From contig JABYQR010000334.1 of assembly GCA_022592445.1 (NCBI GenBank), positions 1-47,150 of the forward strand: 47,150 nt of DNA, in the 5' to 3' direction. The notes beneath the pieces were generated by a model. That model did not search any database. It was given only the letters and a program-made list of their open reading frames with translations, and had not been told where the DNA came from. Origin of the DNA: Cytidiella melzeri. Its lineage: Eukaryota; Basidiomycota; Agaricomycetes; Polyporales; Irpicaceae. Positions 34,319 to 44,264 of the stretch are shown here, one piece after another (position 1 is the stretch's first letter; each line of letters begins with the position of its first letter). A program made the translations under genes and the position numbers.

Positions 34319-35718
34319 CTATGGCTTGTGGTGCAGACGATGAAAGATGACCATGATTGCCAAAGCCCAATGTTCAAATTGCTCCTTCAGAAGGAACAAG
34401 AGAGCCTGGTTCACCACTCCCTTCAGGATCTGTGCGCCCATACCCTGATTCGAGACAAGACAATTATCAGTAATTACGCTGATGAAAGCAAGTCATGAAC
34501 GCCGATGTACCTGATACCATCCGAGAACACCTTCCTTCTCGAAGACTCGATGCAGAAGGGTCAAGGCACCAACGTGCTGGCTGTGTTCGTGGTGACGGTG
34601 ATGAGGGAGAGGCTTCTCTTCGTGGCTTGCGACGTATTCATCCACATCCGCTGACCGAGCTTGAATACGAATCTTTGCCATGATATATGGATACGTAACC
34701 TGTACACGGGGCAGAGTCCAGAATCAGAATGCATCTTCAATGTCAGTCTATGAGGTACGCACGATAGTCGCCAAAGTCTTGCTAATCGCCCCTATGCTGA
34801 ACGTCATCCAGGGGCTGAGCTTCGTGCTCACTTGTCCTGTGGCCTTCTCTTGCGCAAGTAAAAGTGCGGTTTTGACACGTTCATAGCACCCATACGTGAT
34901 TGCGGGGTTAGCGGTCAGTACAAGTCCAGGCTTGATACCAAGCCATAGACCAGTAACTCCCTCTTCTTCAACAATCTCCTTTGCGACGCCTAGGAAAGAA
35001 TCGTCATATGGGTCAACCTCTGCACTTTCGGAAGGCCCATTCTCCAAGTCGTTTTCTGCGGTGCTAGCTTTGGCAGCAGCCTTAGCTGCCGCCCGCTGCT
35101 TCGCCTTCGTGGACTTATGTCCGATCTGCTGCCGCGTCGCGATGACAGACACGGGGATTGTGAATATTTGCGCCAATCCACCCGCGAGTGCACTCAGAAG
35201 GAGCTCCGCGGCCGTAGACAGGGCTGGAGCTCTTGACCCTTTCGGCAGTTTGGCACTTAGACGCTTGATGTACGACCCGCGAACCAAAGAGTAGAAAAAG
35301 AAATAGGCATATTCTACGGAGGGTTAGTAAGATGCACGCGGAGGAGGATAATCAGAATGATACTTACGTTGAGAGAATGTATTCAGCATTGTCGCCCAGA
35401 ATCCTCTGTAATATCCCGAGACTCCCTCTTCGGCCAGAATCTGCTTGAGTATCTTAAGAAGGGAAACTTTCTCGCCCGTCTTGCTCTTATGGTATGCCTG
35501 CAGCCGTGTCTTCGCACTGAAGATACAGAGGTGAGAATTGAGGTACTATTACCCTGGCCAGAAGAATACGAACGTGTCCAAGGGGTAAATCGCACTGAGG
35601 GTGACTGTTAGCATGATATAGCTGTCGAAGTGGACACAACGTACGCATTGCTGAAGCACCCTCCCAATGCACCTGCCAAAGCCGCTCCTAATGGTGTCAA
35701 CTGCGTCGGTGAAGACAT
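34319..35718 (-). CDS. SLC25 carrier, peroxisomal adenine-nucleotide-carrier-like
   Basis: Six exons (minus): 35718-35645, 35594-35574, 35516-35368, 35313-34763, 34699-34511, 34444-34319, giving 369 aa. Three ~100-aa repeats are visible, with first-helix signatures YPLDTAKTRLQ (canonical PxDxxK), IPVSVIATRQQIG and YPYIMAKIRIQ. The latter two lack the acidic residue. Odd-helix partners include GYYRGFWATMLNTFSQQ and GLWLGIKPGLVLTANPAITYG. Degenerate second and third signatures and the long matrix-side loops (an Ala/Lys-rich insertion near KSTKAKQRAAAKAAAKA) fit the PMP34/Ant1-type peroxisomal group better than mitochondrial carriers; this is inference. Such carriers exchange ATP/AMP or related cofactors for fatty-acid activation and beta-oxidation. 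The second exon is 21 nt and carries the first signature. Confidence 0.85.
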
Positions 35719-36631
35719 AACTCGTTACTAGTGGTGGTGGTGTCAAAACGATTGAGCCAACAGCTTGATTTTGTATGGACTGTCTATATCAGCCGCTCTC
35801 ACGAAACTCGCAGAACGGTTTGCTTACATTGTGCGGAAGACTCCTGGTCGTTTGTTTGTCGTGGTGGCTGAGTACCGAGTTCACATTCTTATGGGTTTCT
35901 CCTGTCCCCAGCGCGCTCGGATTTGTTGCGGCGAACGGTAGACCAGCGGAAGGTCATACGCGCGGGAGGTTGCGACGGACCGCAGCCGGCGGACGACACT
36001 TTCACAAGCTTTTGGCTCGGATCACGATGCAATACCGACTATCCTTCCGAACTCATTCGTTTCCCTTTGCTCCAGTCGGGAGGAAATAGCACCTGGACCT
36101 CCCCCATACAAAGGTGTGTAAGCCTGGCAAGCGCCCCCCCCCCCCCCTTTGCCAGGCTTACATGCCCATCTTGGCTAAGGAGCGCATACTAAGTAATAAA
36201 CAGCCAGATAATGTTTTATTCCCTGTAGAGTAAAGACTAGCGGCAGCCGGTTTCAAGTGTTTTAATAAGCATGTGACATGTTACCCAACATATTGTGATG
36301 ATGTGAGCCTGTCTAGACCGTGGTTCTCCCATCAACATAGCATGCCCCTCTCAACGTCAAGTTCCTCCCATCAATACTGAGTGTTGCCCATTATTACTGA
36401 GTGTCCTCCGTTGCTGCCTTCTTCCCGCCGCCCTCCTGCCCCCCGCCCTCTCTCTGGCGCTCCCCTGTTATCAGTGATGTCTTCCATCAGTACCTTGTTC
36501 CCTGCCATTCTCCACTCTTCTGTCATCCCTCCGGTGCTCCCCTCTCCATCACGACATCCCTCCATCAACGTCACTGTTGTCGACAGGCTACCTTCCTCGC
36601 CACTGTCCTCCCGCCCTCCCGCCCTCCCGCC
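35719..36631. other. Intergenic region entering the retrotransposon nest
   Basis: No gene is supported. A foldback with a C14 loop lies at 36117-36162, and 36390-36631 is strongly pyrimidine-rich (repeated CCGCCCTCCC), which creates chance open frames. Confidence 0.5.
36117..36162. repeat. Foldback: 14-bp perfect inverted repeat with a C14 tract in the loop
   Basis: TGTAAGCCTGGCAA (36117-36130) and its perfect complement TTGCCAGGCTTACA (36149-36162) flank a loop of GCG, fourteen C and one T. The opposite strand carries a G14 run, which could form a quadruplex. It may be a terminator-like hairpin, a short foldback element or a slippage product. Confidence 0.7.
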
Positions 36632-36760
36632 TGTCACAGAGACGGAGCTTGATGCAGCAAGTAGGGACACGAAGTGGAAGACGACAAGGTGGTGGTGGCA
36701 GGCATGTAGCACAATGCTCTCACCAACTATAAACCTTGTTCAGGTACCTAGCCCAGTAAA
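36632..36760 (-). mobile_element. Truncated family-A LTR, copy 3
   Basis: Starting TGTCACAGAGAC, this 129-bp piece aligns with the first 130 bp of 3609-4281 in the same orientation (shared AAGGTGGTGGCAGGC, CTCTCACCAACTAT, TAGCCCAGTAAA). It stops exactly where the Copia LTR begins at 36761, so the Copia element inserted into it; the remainder should lie beyond the nest. Confidence 0.75.
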
Positions 36761-36930
36761 TGTTCGACTATATTAATTAGACGCTTAACGTACGAGCGCC
36801 GTAGTTACCGTATATAAGACTTACTCTGATCAATGCAACGGCATGCACTTTTGATCCCCAACTCCCACTGTGTGATCTCTCTCAATCTTGCTCTCTCAAC
36901 ACTTTCCTCTACTTTCATAGCCTTCTAACA
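36761..36930 (+). repeat. Copia 5' LTR
   Basis: TGTTCGACTATATTAATTAG starts it and CCTTCTAACA ends it (TGT...ACA). A TATA-like gtatataag lies near 36809. The 3' LTR is absent, so the length rests on the end motifs and the adjacent primer-binding site. Confidence 0.7.
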
Positions 36931-36943
36931 GGTTATGAGCCCC
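36931..36943 (+). promoter_or_regulatory. Copia primer-binding site, initiator-tRNA anticodon-arm type
   Basis: GGTTATGAGCCCC starts directly after the LTR terminus. It is complementary to the anticodon arm of initiator tRNA-Met (GGGGCTCATAACC, CAU anticodon). This matches the half-tRNA priming known for Drosophila copia, where an internal tRNA fragment serves as primer. Confidence 0.7.
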
Positions 36944-36998
36944 TGATAAGCTCACTACCTTACTCATATTACTCTCTGCACTCACTCTCCACCAGTTG

Positions 36999-38704
36999 AT
37001 GAGCTCTGATCCCGCTGATCAGTCTCAACCTCGTTGTTCTACGCGCGAACGACACCAAACCGACTTTCTTCGAGACACCATCCCTCGTACTACACGCAGG
37101 AGACGTACCCCCGTCTTCACTCCTACTCCAACTCCTCCTCCTGCTCCTACTCCTCCTCAACAACCTACGATGTCTTCTGCTTCTCACGCTGGTACCCCAG
37201 GTCCTGCACCTTCTGCTGCACCTTCTGACCACGCCCCAAACGTCCCTACTACCTCTGCCGTCGTCGACCATCCAACTGCCCGAATCACGGCATCACGACG
37301 AGTCTCAGCACCCCCCCCAGATCGTCGACGCACTCCATTCGACACTCTCCGCAACGACTTCGCTCGCCGTCACCCCACTAAGCCATTGTCAGACGATAGT
37401 GACAATCCTATGGACAACAACAAGGCGCACAAAAGGCGAAGGGGCAAACTGCCCAGAGCCCATCGTGCACCTTCCCCCTTGCCATCTGGCCCTACTGACT
37501 CCGCGCGAGCGGTGTCGTCCCTCCTTTCCGTGCCTCCAAAACACAATGTGGAGTATACTATGTCACTTAGTGACGTCCACAAAGCCTTCGCAGACGTTGG
37601 CAAACTCACAGGTCCTGATACCTGGCCAATGTGGAAGTTCCGCGTCGATACTGTGATGTCGACCATCGTCGACTTCTACAGCTACAGGGGTGGTCTTACC
37701 ATTCCTCAAGAGGTCCGACAGGCCGTCTTCAACGTCCTGGCGGGACACATCGCAGACTCTGTGATGGCCAACTATCTCAACGAGACTGCGCCTCACAGAC
37801 TGATGGAGAAACTCTCCGAACGCTTCGAACCGACTTCTACTATGTCAGACGCGAACGAAATCTTTCAACTTTTCTCCCTCCGCCGTCCTGTCCACGAAAT
37901 GGGCAAACTACTCGACGACGCGCACAAGTTGTACTCAAAATTCTATCCAAGGGGATTGAGTTTCCTCAGCACATCTTCTATTCCGCCCTCGTCGGCATCA
38001 TTCCCCCCGCCTATGCGCATACTCGCGCTAGCTACAAGGCTGGTGTGCGTTCCCGTACTCCTGCGGGCGAGAAGTACGACTATAACCCCATCTCTCTGAG
38101 CGTCGAGCTCCACCGCGACTTCCATAGCTGGCGACTCACTCATCCACTTGACCGCTCTCGGTCCAAGGGTTCGTCAACCCTTTTCCCTCGCGATAGGCCC
38201 GCTGGTGGTTCATCCGCCGCGTTTCCAGCAGTTGACAAACATGTCGAACGTCTGGCGAAAGCCACTTCCTCCGCTCGTGCGGCCGCCGCTCCTTACTCTA
38301 AGGAGAAGTCCGTCCGTGACACTTTGAAGATGAAGTGTTACAACTGCAACGAGACAGGCCACACGACGCCTACTTGCCCTTTGCCCTGGACAGAGAAGTC
38401 CAAGGAGGCGATGAAGAGGAAGGGTATCACCCGGAAGTCCGTCGCTGCTGGTGCCAAGGGCAAAGCCGCCACTGCTGCCGCTGCTGTTGCCACTCCCGCT
38501 GTTGCTGGTCCGTCGATCACTACTCCTCGTTGCAACCAGAGCGCGTGGGTGTCGGCTCTCTCTGAGTCCGACGTCACTATGCACGTAAGTACTTCGCTTA
38601 CTACTACTTTTCCTACTCTACTTCCGCTGTATGCGACTTCGTCAACAGACAAGTCGATACATATTCTTGATACTGGCGCGGCTATACACTGTACGCCGTA
38701 TTGA
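36999..38704 (+). pseudogene. Copia gag and start of protease, frameshifted
   Basis: The gag frame opens at 36999 (MSSDPADQSQPRCS) and covers a Pro/Ser-rich N-terminus and the DTWPMWKFRVD...LSERFEP region typical of Copia gag. Near 37948 the frame changes by one base: the continuing protein (IEFPQHIFYSALVGIIPPAYA) is in another frame. That frame carries a CCHC zinc knuckle, CYNCNETGHTTPTC (CX2CX4HX4C, about 38336-38377), and the aspartic protease motif LDTGAAIHC. It ends with TGA at 38702-38704 just after the active site. Gag packages RNA and the protease matures the polyprotein; this copy cannot make an intact polyprotein. Confidence 0.82.
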
Positions 38705-38816
38705 GACTTACTTTTCAATGTCCACTCCGTACCAACTATCGTACTGACTGTTGCCAACTCAGAACAACTAGTTTTGAAACTCGCTGGTAACATGGTACTC
38801 GAGGTGGAACAGGAAA

Positions 38817-40264
38817 GTGGTAAGCTTACTGAACTCTTCGCTGAAGAATGTCTACTTCAACTCAACTCTACCTTTTACTTTAATCAGCGTTAGAAAATTG
38901 GACTCTGATTATTGTTTTACTTTCTATAACAATCTTTGTACTATATACGACTCAAACTCAACTTGTGTGGCTGTAGTTAGAAAATCAAACGATTTATACA
39001 CACTATCATCAACTCGAGTGACTTCTTTAGCAAGTGTGCATAGAACTGGCATTACTCTACTTGAACTACATAAAAAACTCGGTCATCTCAGTTACTTCAT
39101 GATCAAGAAACTACTTCAAACTTCGTCAATTATTACTGATCATATAACTGACCATACTGAAACTCCGTGCGAGGATTGTTTACTGAACAATATCCATCGC
39201 AATACCGTACCCAAACTTTGTTCTTCATCGTTAGCTGAAGCTTTCGGAGATCACTTCCATATTGACATCTTTGGGCCTCTACGCACAGCGTCGATTACTG
39301 GTAAACATAAATACTGGTTGACTATCGTCGATGATGCTACTAGATGGTTAGTACTTGCACCACTAGTTACTAAAGATGACGCCTATACTCAATGGGTCAT
39401 TTTCTCTACTGAACTTTTGACGCAATATGGTATTCGTGTCAAGATACTTCAAGCCAATAACAACGGTGTCTTTACCAGTAAAGCTATGACTGCTTACTTG
39501 AAAACTCAAGGAACTGTATTACGTCTTACTGTACACGATACTCCTCAGCAAAACGGTGTTGCTGAACGTGTACATCAAACTATTATGAACTTGATTCGAG
39601 TAAACCTGCATACTGCATCTTTACCAAATCGACTATGGTGGTACGCTGCATTATACACAATGTATGTGTACAATCGTTCTCCTCGTACTATACTTAACTA
39701 CAAAACTCCTTACTTTAAGCGATATGGCACAGACGCTAACCTTGATGGGCTTCAAGTCTACAGTCAGCCGTGCATCGTATACAACAAATATTGCACAAAT
39801 AAACTAGCATCTGAGGGTAAAAGGGGAGTCTGGATAGGCGTCGCTGAACACTTTAAAGGTCACTATGTTTACTTCGGACAACGTGTCGGAGTTGAATGTA
39901 ACTTGCAATTCCTTGACTCTACGATACAAATTGAAGGGGAGAAAGAACCAAATGTCGAGAAACTTACCGTTGAGAAACAACTTGAACTTGAGGACAACCC
40001 TCATATAGAGCCAATGGAAATTGACGAGCCTGACCCTACTGGTCCAAGGCGTTCCAACAGAACTCCTCAACTATTGCGTAAAGCTTGTGGTCTAAACTAC
40101 GACGAAGTAGACACTAACATTGCTTTCTACTTAACTGAGTTTAACGCTTACTATGCTGAGGACGTTGGTGACCCTGTCACTTTCAAAGACGTACTTAATC
40201 ACCCTCTCAAAGACGATTGGTTTAAGTCTATGAAACTTGAGGTTGATACACTAGAACAACTCAG
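38817..40264 (+). pseudogene. Copia GAG-pre-integrase and integrase, broken
   Basis: The frame differs from that of the protease, so at least one frameshift separates them. It contains FTLISVRKL, the GAG-pre-integrase zinc region (HKKLGHLSYFMIKKLL...CEDCLLN), and the integrase core: HIDIFGP (first Asp), ANNNGVFTS in place of the usual DNGGEF-type motif (second catalytic Asp replaced by Asn), and DTPQQNGVAERVHQTI (catalytic Glu retained). The linker RSNRTPQLLRKACGL...DDWFKSMKLEVDTLEQ is cut by the second Copia element. Family knowledge says the enzyme inserts cDNA; the missing Asp predicts an inactive enzyme. Confidence 0.85.
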
Positions 40265-40787
40265 TGTTTGAAAGTTACGAGTATAGGGGATGACTAGGAG
40301 AGTCAACTAACTCTGGGAGTAAGTGTCTTGTTATTTCTCTGCTCTTTAGGAGCGGTATATATACATGTCTGTAACTAGATTACTAATGCTACAGTAATGT
40401 CATATGAGTAAGGATTGGTAAGGATTGGTAATCCTATGAGTAATGATTGGTAATGCACAGCCCTGCTTGCTAATACTACTGAATAGAGAATGTAAGCAAT
40501 GACTGAGCATCCTACATAACTGAATGGTGCTGACTGAGCCTTTAGTAAGCTCAATACATTTGGTATATGAAATATGAGTCATGCAGAAGCCTCATGGTAC
40601 TTCTGCTATTCAGTCATGGAAACTACTGGAACACGATGCCATATGGTGCAAGTATCGCATCGTGTGTGACCATAAGGATGGTGGAATCACATGCTATGTA
40701 CTATCTGATCTTATCTATCTACATATCTATCCTATATTGTCCATAGATCTGATGTCCGATAATCAGCGATACAATCTCGCTTTGACA
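40265..40787 (-). repeat. 3' LTR of the second Copia element
   Basis: Read on the minus strand it runs TGTCAAAGCGAG to TTTCAAACA, 523 bp. It is preceded by a purine tract (AAGTGGGAG, polypurine-tract candidate at about 40788-40796) and has a TATA box (tatatatac near 40360). It abuts the interrupted plus-strand Copia exactly at 40264. Confidence 0.75.
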
Positions 40788-40844
40788 CTCCCACTTGATG
40801 CCAACATCATTTTGCTTTGAGCTACTTTGAATGACAGCATCTCG

Positions 40845-41446
40845 TTAGGGTGCAGTGAAGTTCACTAGTCCAAGACTCCCACTGAATTTAGACTGTTTAT
40901 GAAATGCCAATGACTTGGTCATAATATCAGCAACTTGGTCTTCAGTTGGGATGGCATAGAGTTCTGCCTTTTTGTCTTCATTTATGAACTCGCAAACATA
41001 GTGGTAACAAATGTCAATGTGCTTTGAATGAGCTTCAATCTTTGGATTCTTTGTGAAGAAGATGGCACTGTGGTTGTCGCAATAGATCGTAGTGGGACCT
41101 CTTGGTGACATATCCAATTCCGTAAGCATAGTACGTATCCAAGCACACTGCCTCGCTGTGTCGCATAATGCCATGTACTCTGCTTCCATTGAAGAGAGTG
41201 CTACGGTCTTCTGTTTCCTCGAGACCCATGACACTGCGCCTTTGGCCAGAAGGAATGCATAGCCAGTAGTGGAGTGTCTATCATCTTTGTTCTCAGCCCA
41301 GTCTGCGTCTGAGTACCCAACTAGTCCAGATTAGCTGCGTCCATCATACTTGATAGCATATGACTGAGTACCAAGTAGATAACGGAGTATGTACTTCGCA
41401 GCATTCATATGGATCTGAGTGGGATTTGACATATACTGAGAAAGAC
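40845..41446 (-). pseudogene. Copia RNase H and end of reverse transcriptase
   Basis: From 41446 on the minus strand: IRLSQYMSNPTQIHMNAAK, then the RNase H domain (SGLVGYSDADWAE, TGYAFLLAKGAVSW, SSMEAEYMALCDTARQ, TIYCDNHSAIFFTKNP, AHSKHIDI) and the terminal TEDQVADIMTKSL block, ending at the stop at 40845. An in-frame TAA lies at 41333-41331, just before SGLVGYSD. The upstream continuation is displaced by the solo LTR. Confidence 0.85.
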
Positions 41447-41451
41447 GTATG

Positions 41452-42165
41452 TGTAACAGTTAAGGTTACTACTCACCAGATAAGTTGATAAACTGGGGGG
41501 AGTTGATGGAGATAGAGAGTAAGAGGTGTGGTGAGCGAAGTACTGGTGGGTACTGAGTAGTCCTGGTTCAACAGAGTGGATAAGACTGAGGGGATATGCC
41601 CTCAGGAGTGCCTCTATATATACATGAAGGGGAGGACCCCAGGTACTACCCTAAGACCCCTAATACCTACATGAGTAAGCAAAGTAATCTACCTTACTAA
41701 GCATGCCCTATGTCCTAGTGGTGCCACTTCAATAATCAACCAATAGCAATTGTCCCCATGACCTGACCCCATGACCCAGCTCCAAGGCTAGACTTGTTCT
41801 AGCTTGTTCTAAGACAAGGCTAGACTTTTCCAGAAGGTTCTATGAACTATGACATCATCTAATGGAATGTTCTATACTATGACATCATAGTTCCAGCATG
41901 TTCCACAATGCTTCAGAGAGTTCTATCATGTGATACACAGATAAGGAAAGGAGCGCATCAGCGCATCAGAGACAGGAGGCGCATCAGCGCATCAATTGAT
42001 AGGCACTGAGAATAGGTGCCTGATAAGCGCCAGATAAGCGCTGGATAAGCGCCTAAATAGACGCCGGATAAGCGCTGGATAAGCGCTTGACAAGCGCTTC
42101 AATATTCCCAATAATACCGTTGCCTGGTAAGGCAAGTCTTGTAGAAACATTGAAAATCTGTGACA
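41452..42165. mobile_element. Solo LTR, family B, inside the Copia reverse transcriptase
   Basis: 714 bp with TGTAACAG...CTGTGACA ends and a perfect 5-bp duplication GTATG at 41447-41451 and 42166-42170. Removing it and one GTATG rejoins the reverse transcriptase reading DISYAV + IRLSQYMSN, which proves the boundaries. It contains a TATA-like ctatatatacatg near 41612, a repeated actatgacatcat motif (about 41847 and 41877), and arrays of gcgcatcagcgcatca (41953-41997) and gataagcgcY (42022-42098). Orientation is uncertain. Confidence 0.9.
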
Positions 42166-42170
42166 GTATG

Positions 42171-43465
42171 ACAGCATATGAAATGTCGGGACGAGTACCA
42201 ATCATAACATATATGAGTGTACCAATCAAGGCTTGATATGAACTCCTAAGCTCATGTTCCGCTGTATAGTCGGAATCTGCTTTACGAAGTTCTAGTCCAG
42301 ATGGTAAAGGTGTACGGGCAGGATTAGCATTGATCATTTGAAAACGTTTGAGAGCATCTTCAATGTACGACCCTTGAGAAAGGTAGAGTGTACGCTCTTT
42401 ACGATTTCTATGCACTTGCATGCCTAGGATTAGCTTTGCTTCTCCTAAGTCATGCATCTCATATTGATTCATGAGATTTGTTTTGAGTGCTTTGATCCCA
42501 GCTTTATCGTTGCCAATAGGAAATATATCATCAACATAGAGGATAAGCATCAAAGTCCCCCCTTGTTGGTGATATATGTATACACCAGCATCGGACTCAA
42601 TACGTTCAAAGCCTAAAGCTACAAGCGTATTGTGTATTTTGATATTCCAAGTTCGTGAAGCTTGTTTAAGTCCATAAATGGCTTTCTTAAGCAAACAAAC
42701 ATGGTTCTCTTTTCCCTTCTCTACAAAACCTTCTGGTTGTTCCATATAGATTTACTCATCCAGTTCGCCGTACAGGAATGCTGTTTTTATGTCCAGTGCC
42801 TCGATTTCCCAATTCTCGAGTGCAGCTATAGCTAGTAGCGTGCGGATGGACTCAAAACGTGCGACTGGTGAGAAGGTTTCTTGATAATCGATTCCTTCAA
42901 CTTGCGTGAAGCCTTTTGCTACAAGACGTGCTTTGTAACAACCGTCAGATTTGACTGCAAAGACCTATTTGCATTTGACTATTTTTCGTGAAGGGTCTGG
43001 TCGTTTAACAAGCTTCCAAGTGCCATTCTTCATTTGAGAGGCAATTTCGTCTTGTGCAGCAGCGTACCATAAATCTCTATTGTCACTTTTCATCGCTTGT
43101 TTCCAAGTCTGAGGAAATTCGTTCATTGCGAACGCCGTGACATATGATGACAATATATGTTCTAGAGATTCAGATTGACCCTCCAATTGACTCGGTAGAT
43201 CATATGGGAGATCAATGTTCAATTCCTCCGGTGTCGAAGGTAATCTAGAAGATCCAGGTACTGGATTAGACGCTGTACGTCTTACTGGTCCAGGTACTGC
43301 TAGCTTCTTTGATTCTCTCCATTTAGCCGTTTGCTCCTTTTGTCGCTTTTCAACACCCTTATCGCGTGCAACTGCCTGTTCATTACGCTTCACTTCGTCG
43401 ACTGGATTAAAGCCAAGCGAAGGATTCTTTCCAGCAGTTGATCTCTTTGGTCGAGAAAGTGACAT
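42171..43465 (-). pseudogene. Copia integrase tail and reverse transcriptase
   Basis: From 43465: RPKRSTAGKNPSLGF linker, DLWYAAAQDEIASQMKNGTWKLVKRP, then the reverse transcriptase with [51 protein letters not shown], the catalytic YVDD box and GTRPDISYAV up to the solo LTR. Two nonsense codons interrupt it: TAG at 42967-42965 (where family members have Trp) and TAA at 42754-42752 (expected Glu). The fragment is dead as a polymerase gene. Confidence 0.87.
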
Positions 43466-43700
43466 TACCCCCCCTTCTTGCTTTGAACTCCGTGCAAAGA
43501 GTTTTGAACGAACACCTTGGTCATTGAGTCCACTTTTTCACCATTGTCAAGAGGGTGCCTAAGCAATTCCGAGTGACTCTAGCGGCTTCTACCGACGCCC
43601 CTGACGGGGTTCACACCTCATTGGATGATGGTAGTCTAGTCCGTACCCTCCTCGGTTGCGTCATTGGATCGTGGATGATCCTTGGTGTGTTGTTCGTGAC

Positions 43701-44264
43701 TTATACACAGTAAATCGTAGCTGAGCGTATAGCTCGGGGATGATCATCGTAGAATTTCTTGATTGCTTCTTGAGCGTGCGTGATGTTTTCTACAGGTTCC
43801 CACGTGTCATCGTTTGGTCCGTAGCCTTTCCAGCGTATGTAATACTGAAGCTTTTTGGCACGACCTGTACGTCTTGACTTGAGAATCTTCTCGACTTCGT
43901 ATTCTTCTTCTCCGTCGATGATATCTGGCGGAGGCATCTCCAGCTTTTGGCCTTCGAATTCAGGTTCGTTATACGGTACCAACTTGCTTGCATGGAATAC
44001 AGGGTGTATCCTTGGTGAACGTTCGGGCCATTCCAGTCTGAATGTGACCGGCGAGAGCTTTTCAGCAATCTTGAATGGGCCGTAGTACTTGGCTGACAAC
44101 TTATGTCCAGATTTTTGGTAGTCTCTCAGATCTAGCATGACCTGATCGCCTTCGTTGAAGGGGACCTTCTGGACGTGCTTGTCATAGTACCACTTCATGC
44201 GTTCAGCCGCAAGTTGTAACGCCGCCTTAGCATGCTCTTGAGCTTGCAAGCGGTTCCACATGAT
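43701..44264 (-). pseudogene. Gypsy integrase C-terminus with chromodomain
   Basis: This is the continuation of the integrase gene beyond the solo LTR. It has a helical part (QAQEHAKAALQLAAERMKWYYD), the GPY/F-type module (GDQVMLDLRDYQ...LSAKYYGPFKIAEKL...HPVFHASKL) and a chromodomain (YEVEKILKSR, KLQYYIRWKGYGPNDDTWEP, ITHAQEAIKKFYDDHP). The chromodomain aromatics (Tyr, Trp, Trp) are present. In chromoviruses this domain steers integration to heterochromatin marks. It stops at 43701. Confidence 0.88.

Larger units (their letters stand above)
36761..40264 (+). mobile_element. Ty1/Copia retrotransposon, 5' part, plus strand
   Basis: It begins with a 170-bp LTR (36761-36930), then a primer-binding site, gag, protease, GAG-pre-integrase and integrase, and stops abruptly inside the integrase-to-reverse-transcriptase linker at 40264. 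There the LTR of a second Copia element (minus) is inserted. The downstream reverse transcriptase/RNase H half and 3' LTR are not in the window in this orientation. Confidence 0.88.
40265..43466 (-). mobile_element. Second Ty1/Copia retrotransposon, 3' part, minus strand
   Basis: It consists of a 3' LTR at 40265-40787 followed upstream (higher coordinates) by RNase H, reverse transcriptase and the integrase-RT linker. Its insertion point in the plus-strand Copia is next to CTCAG (40260-40264), whose partner is not visible. The 5' half is missing and is replaced at about 43467 by the 3' end of a Gypsy element. A solo LTR (41452-42165) splits its reverse transcriptase. Confidence 0.85.

Noticed and set aside
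36390..36776. Pro-rich open frame in the CCGCCCTCCC tract
   Set aside because: Pyrimidine-rich low complexity sequence running into a truncated LTR; no gene structure.
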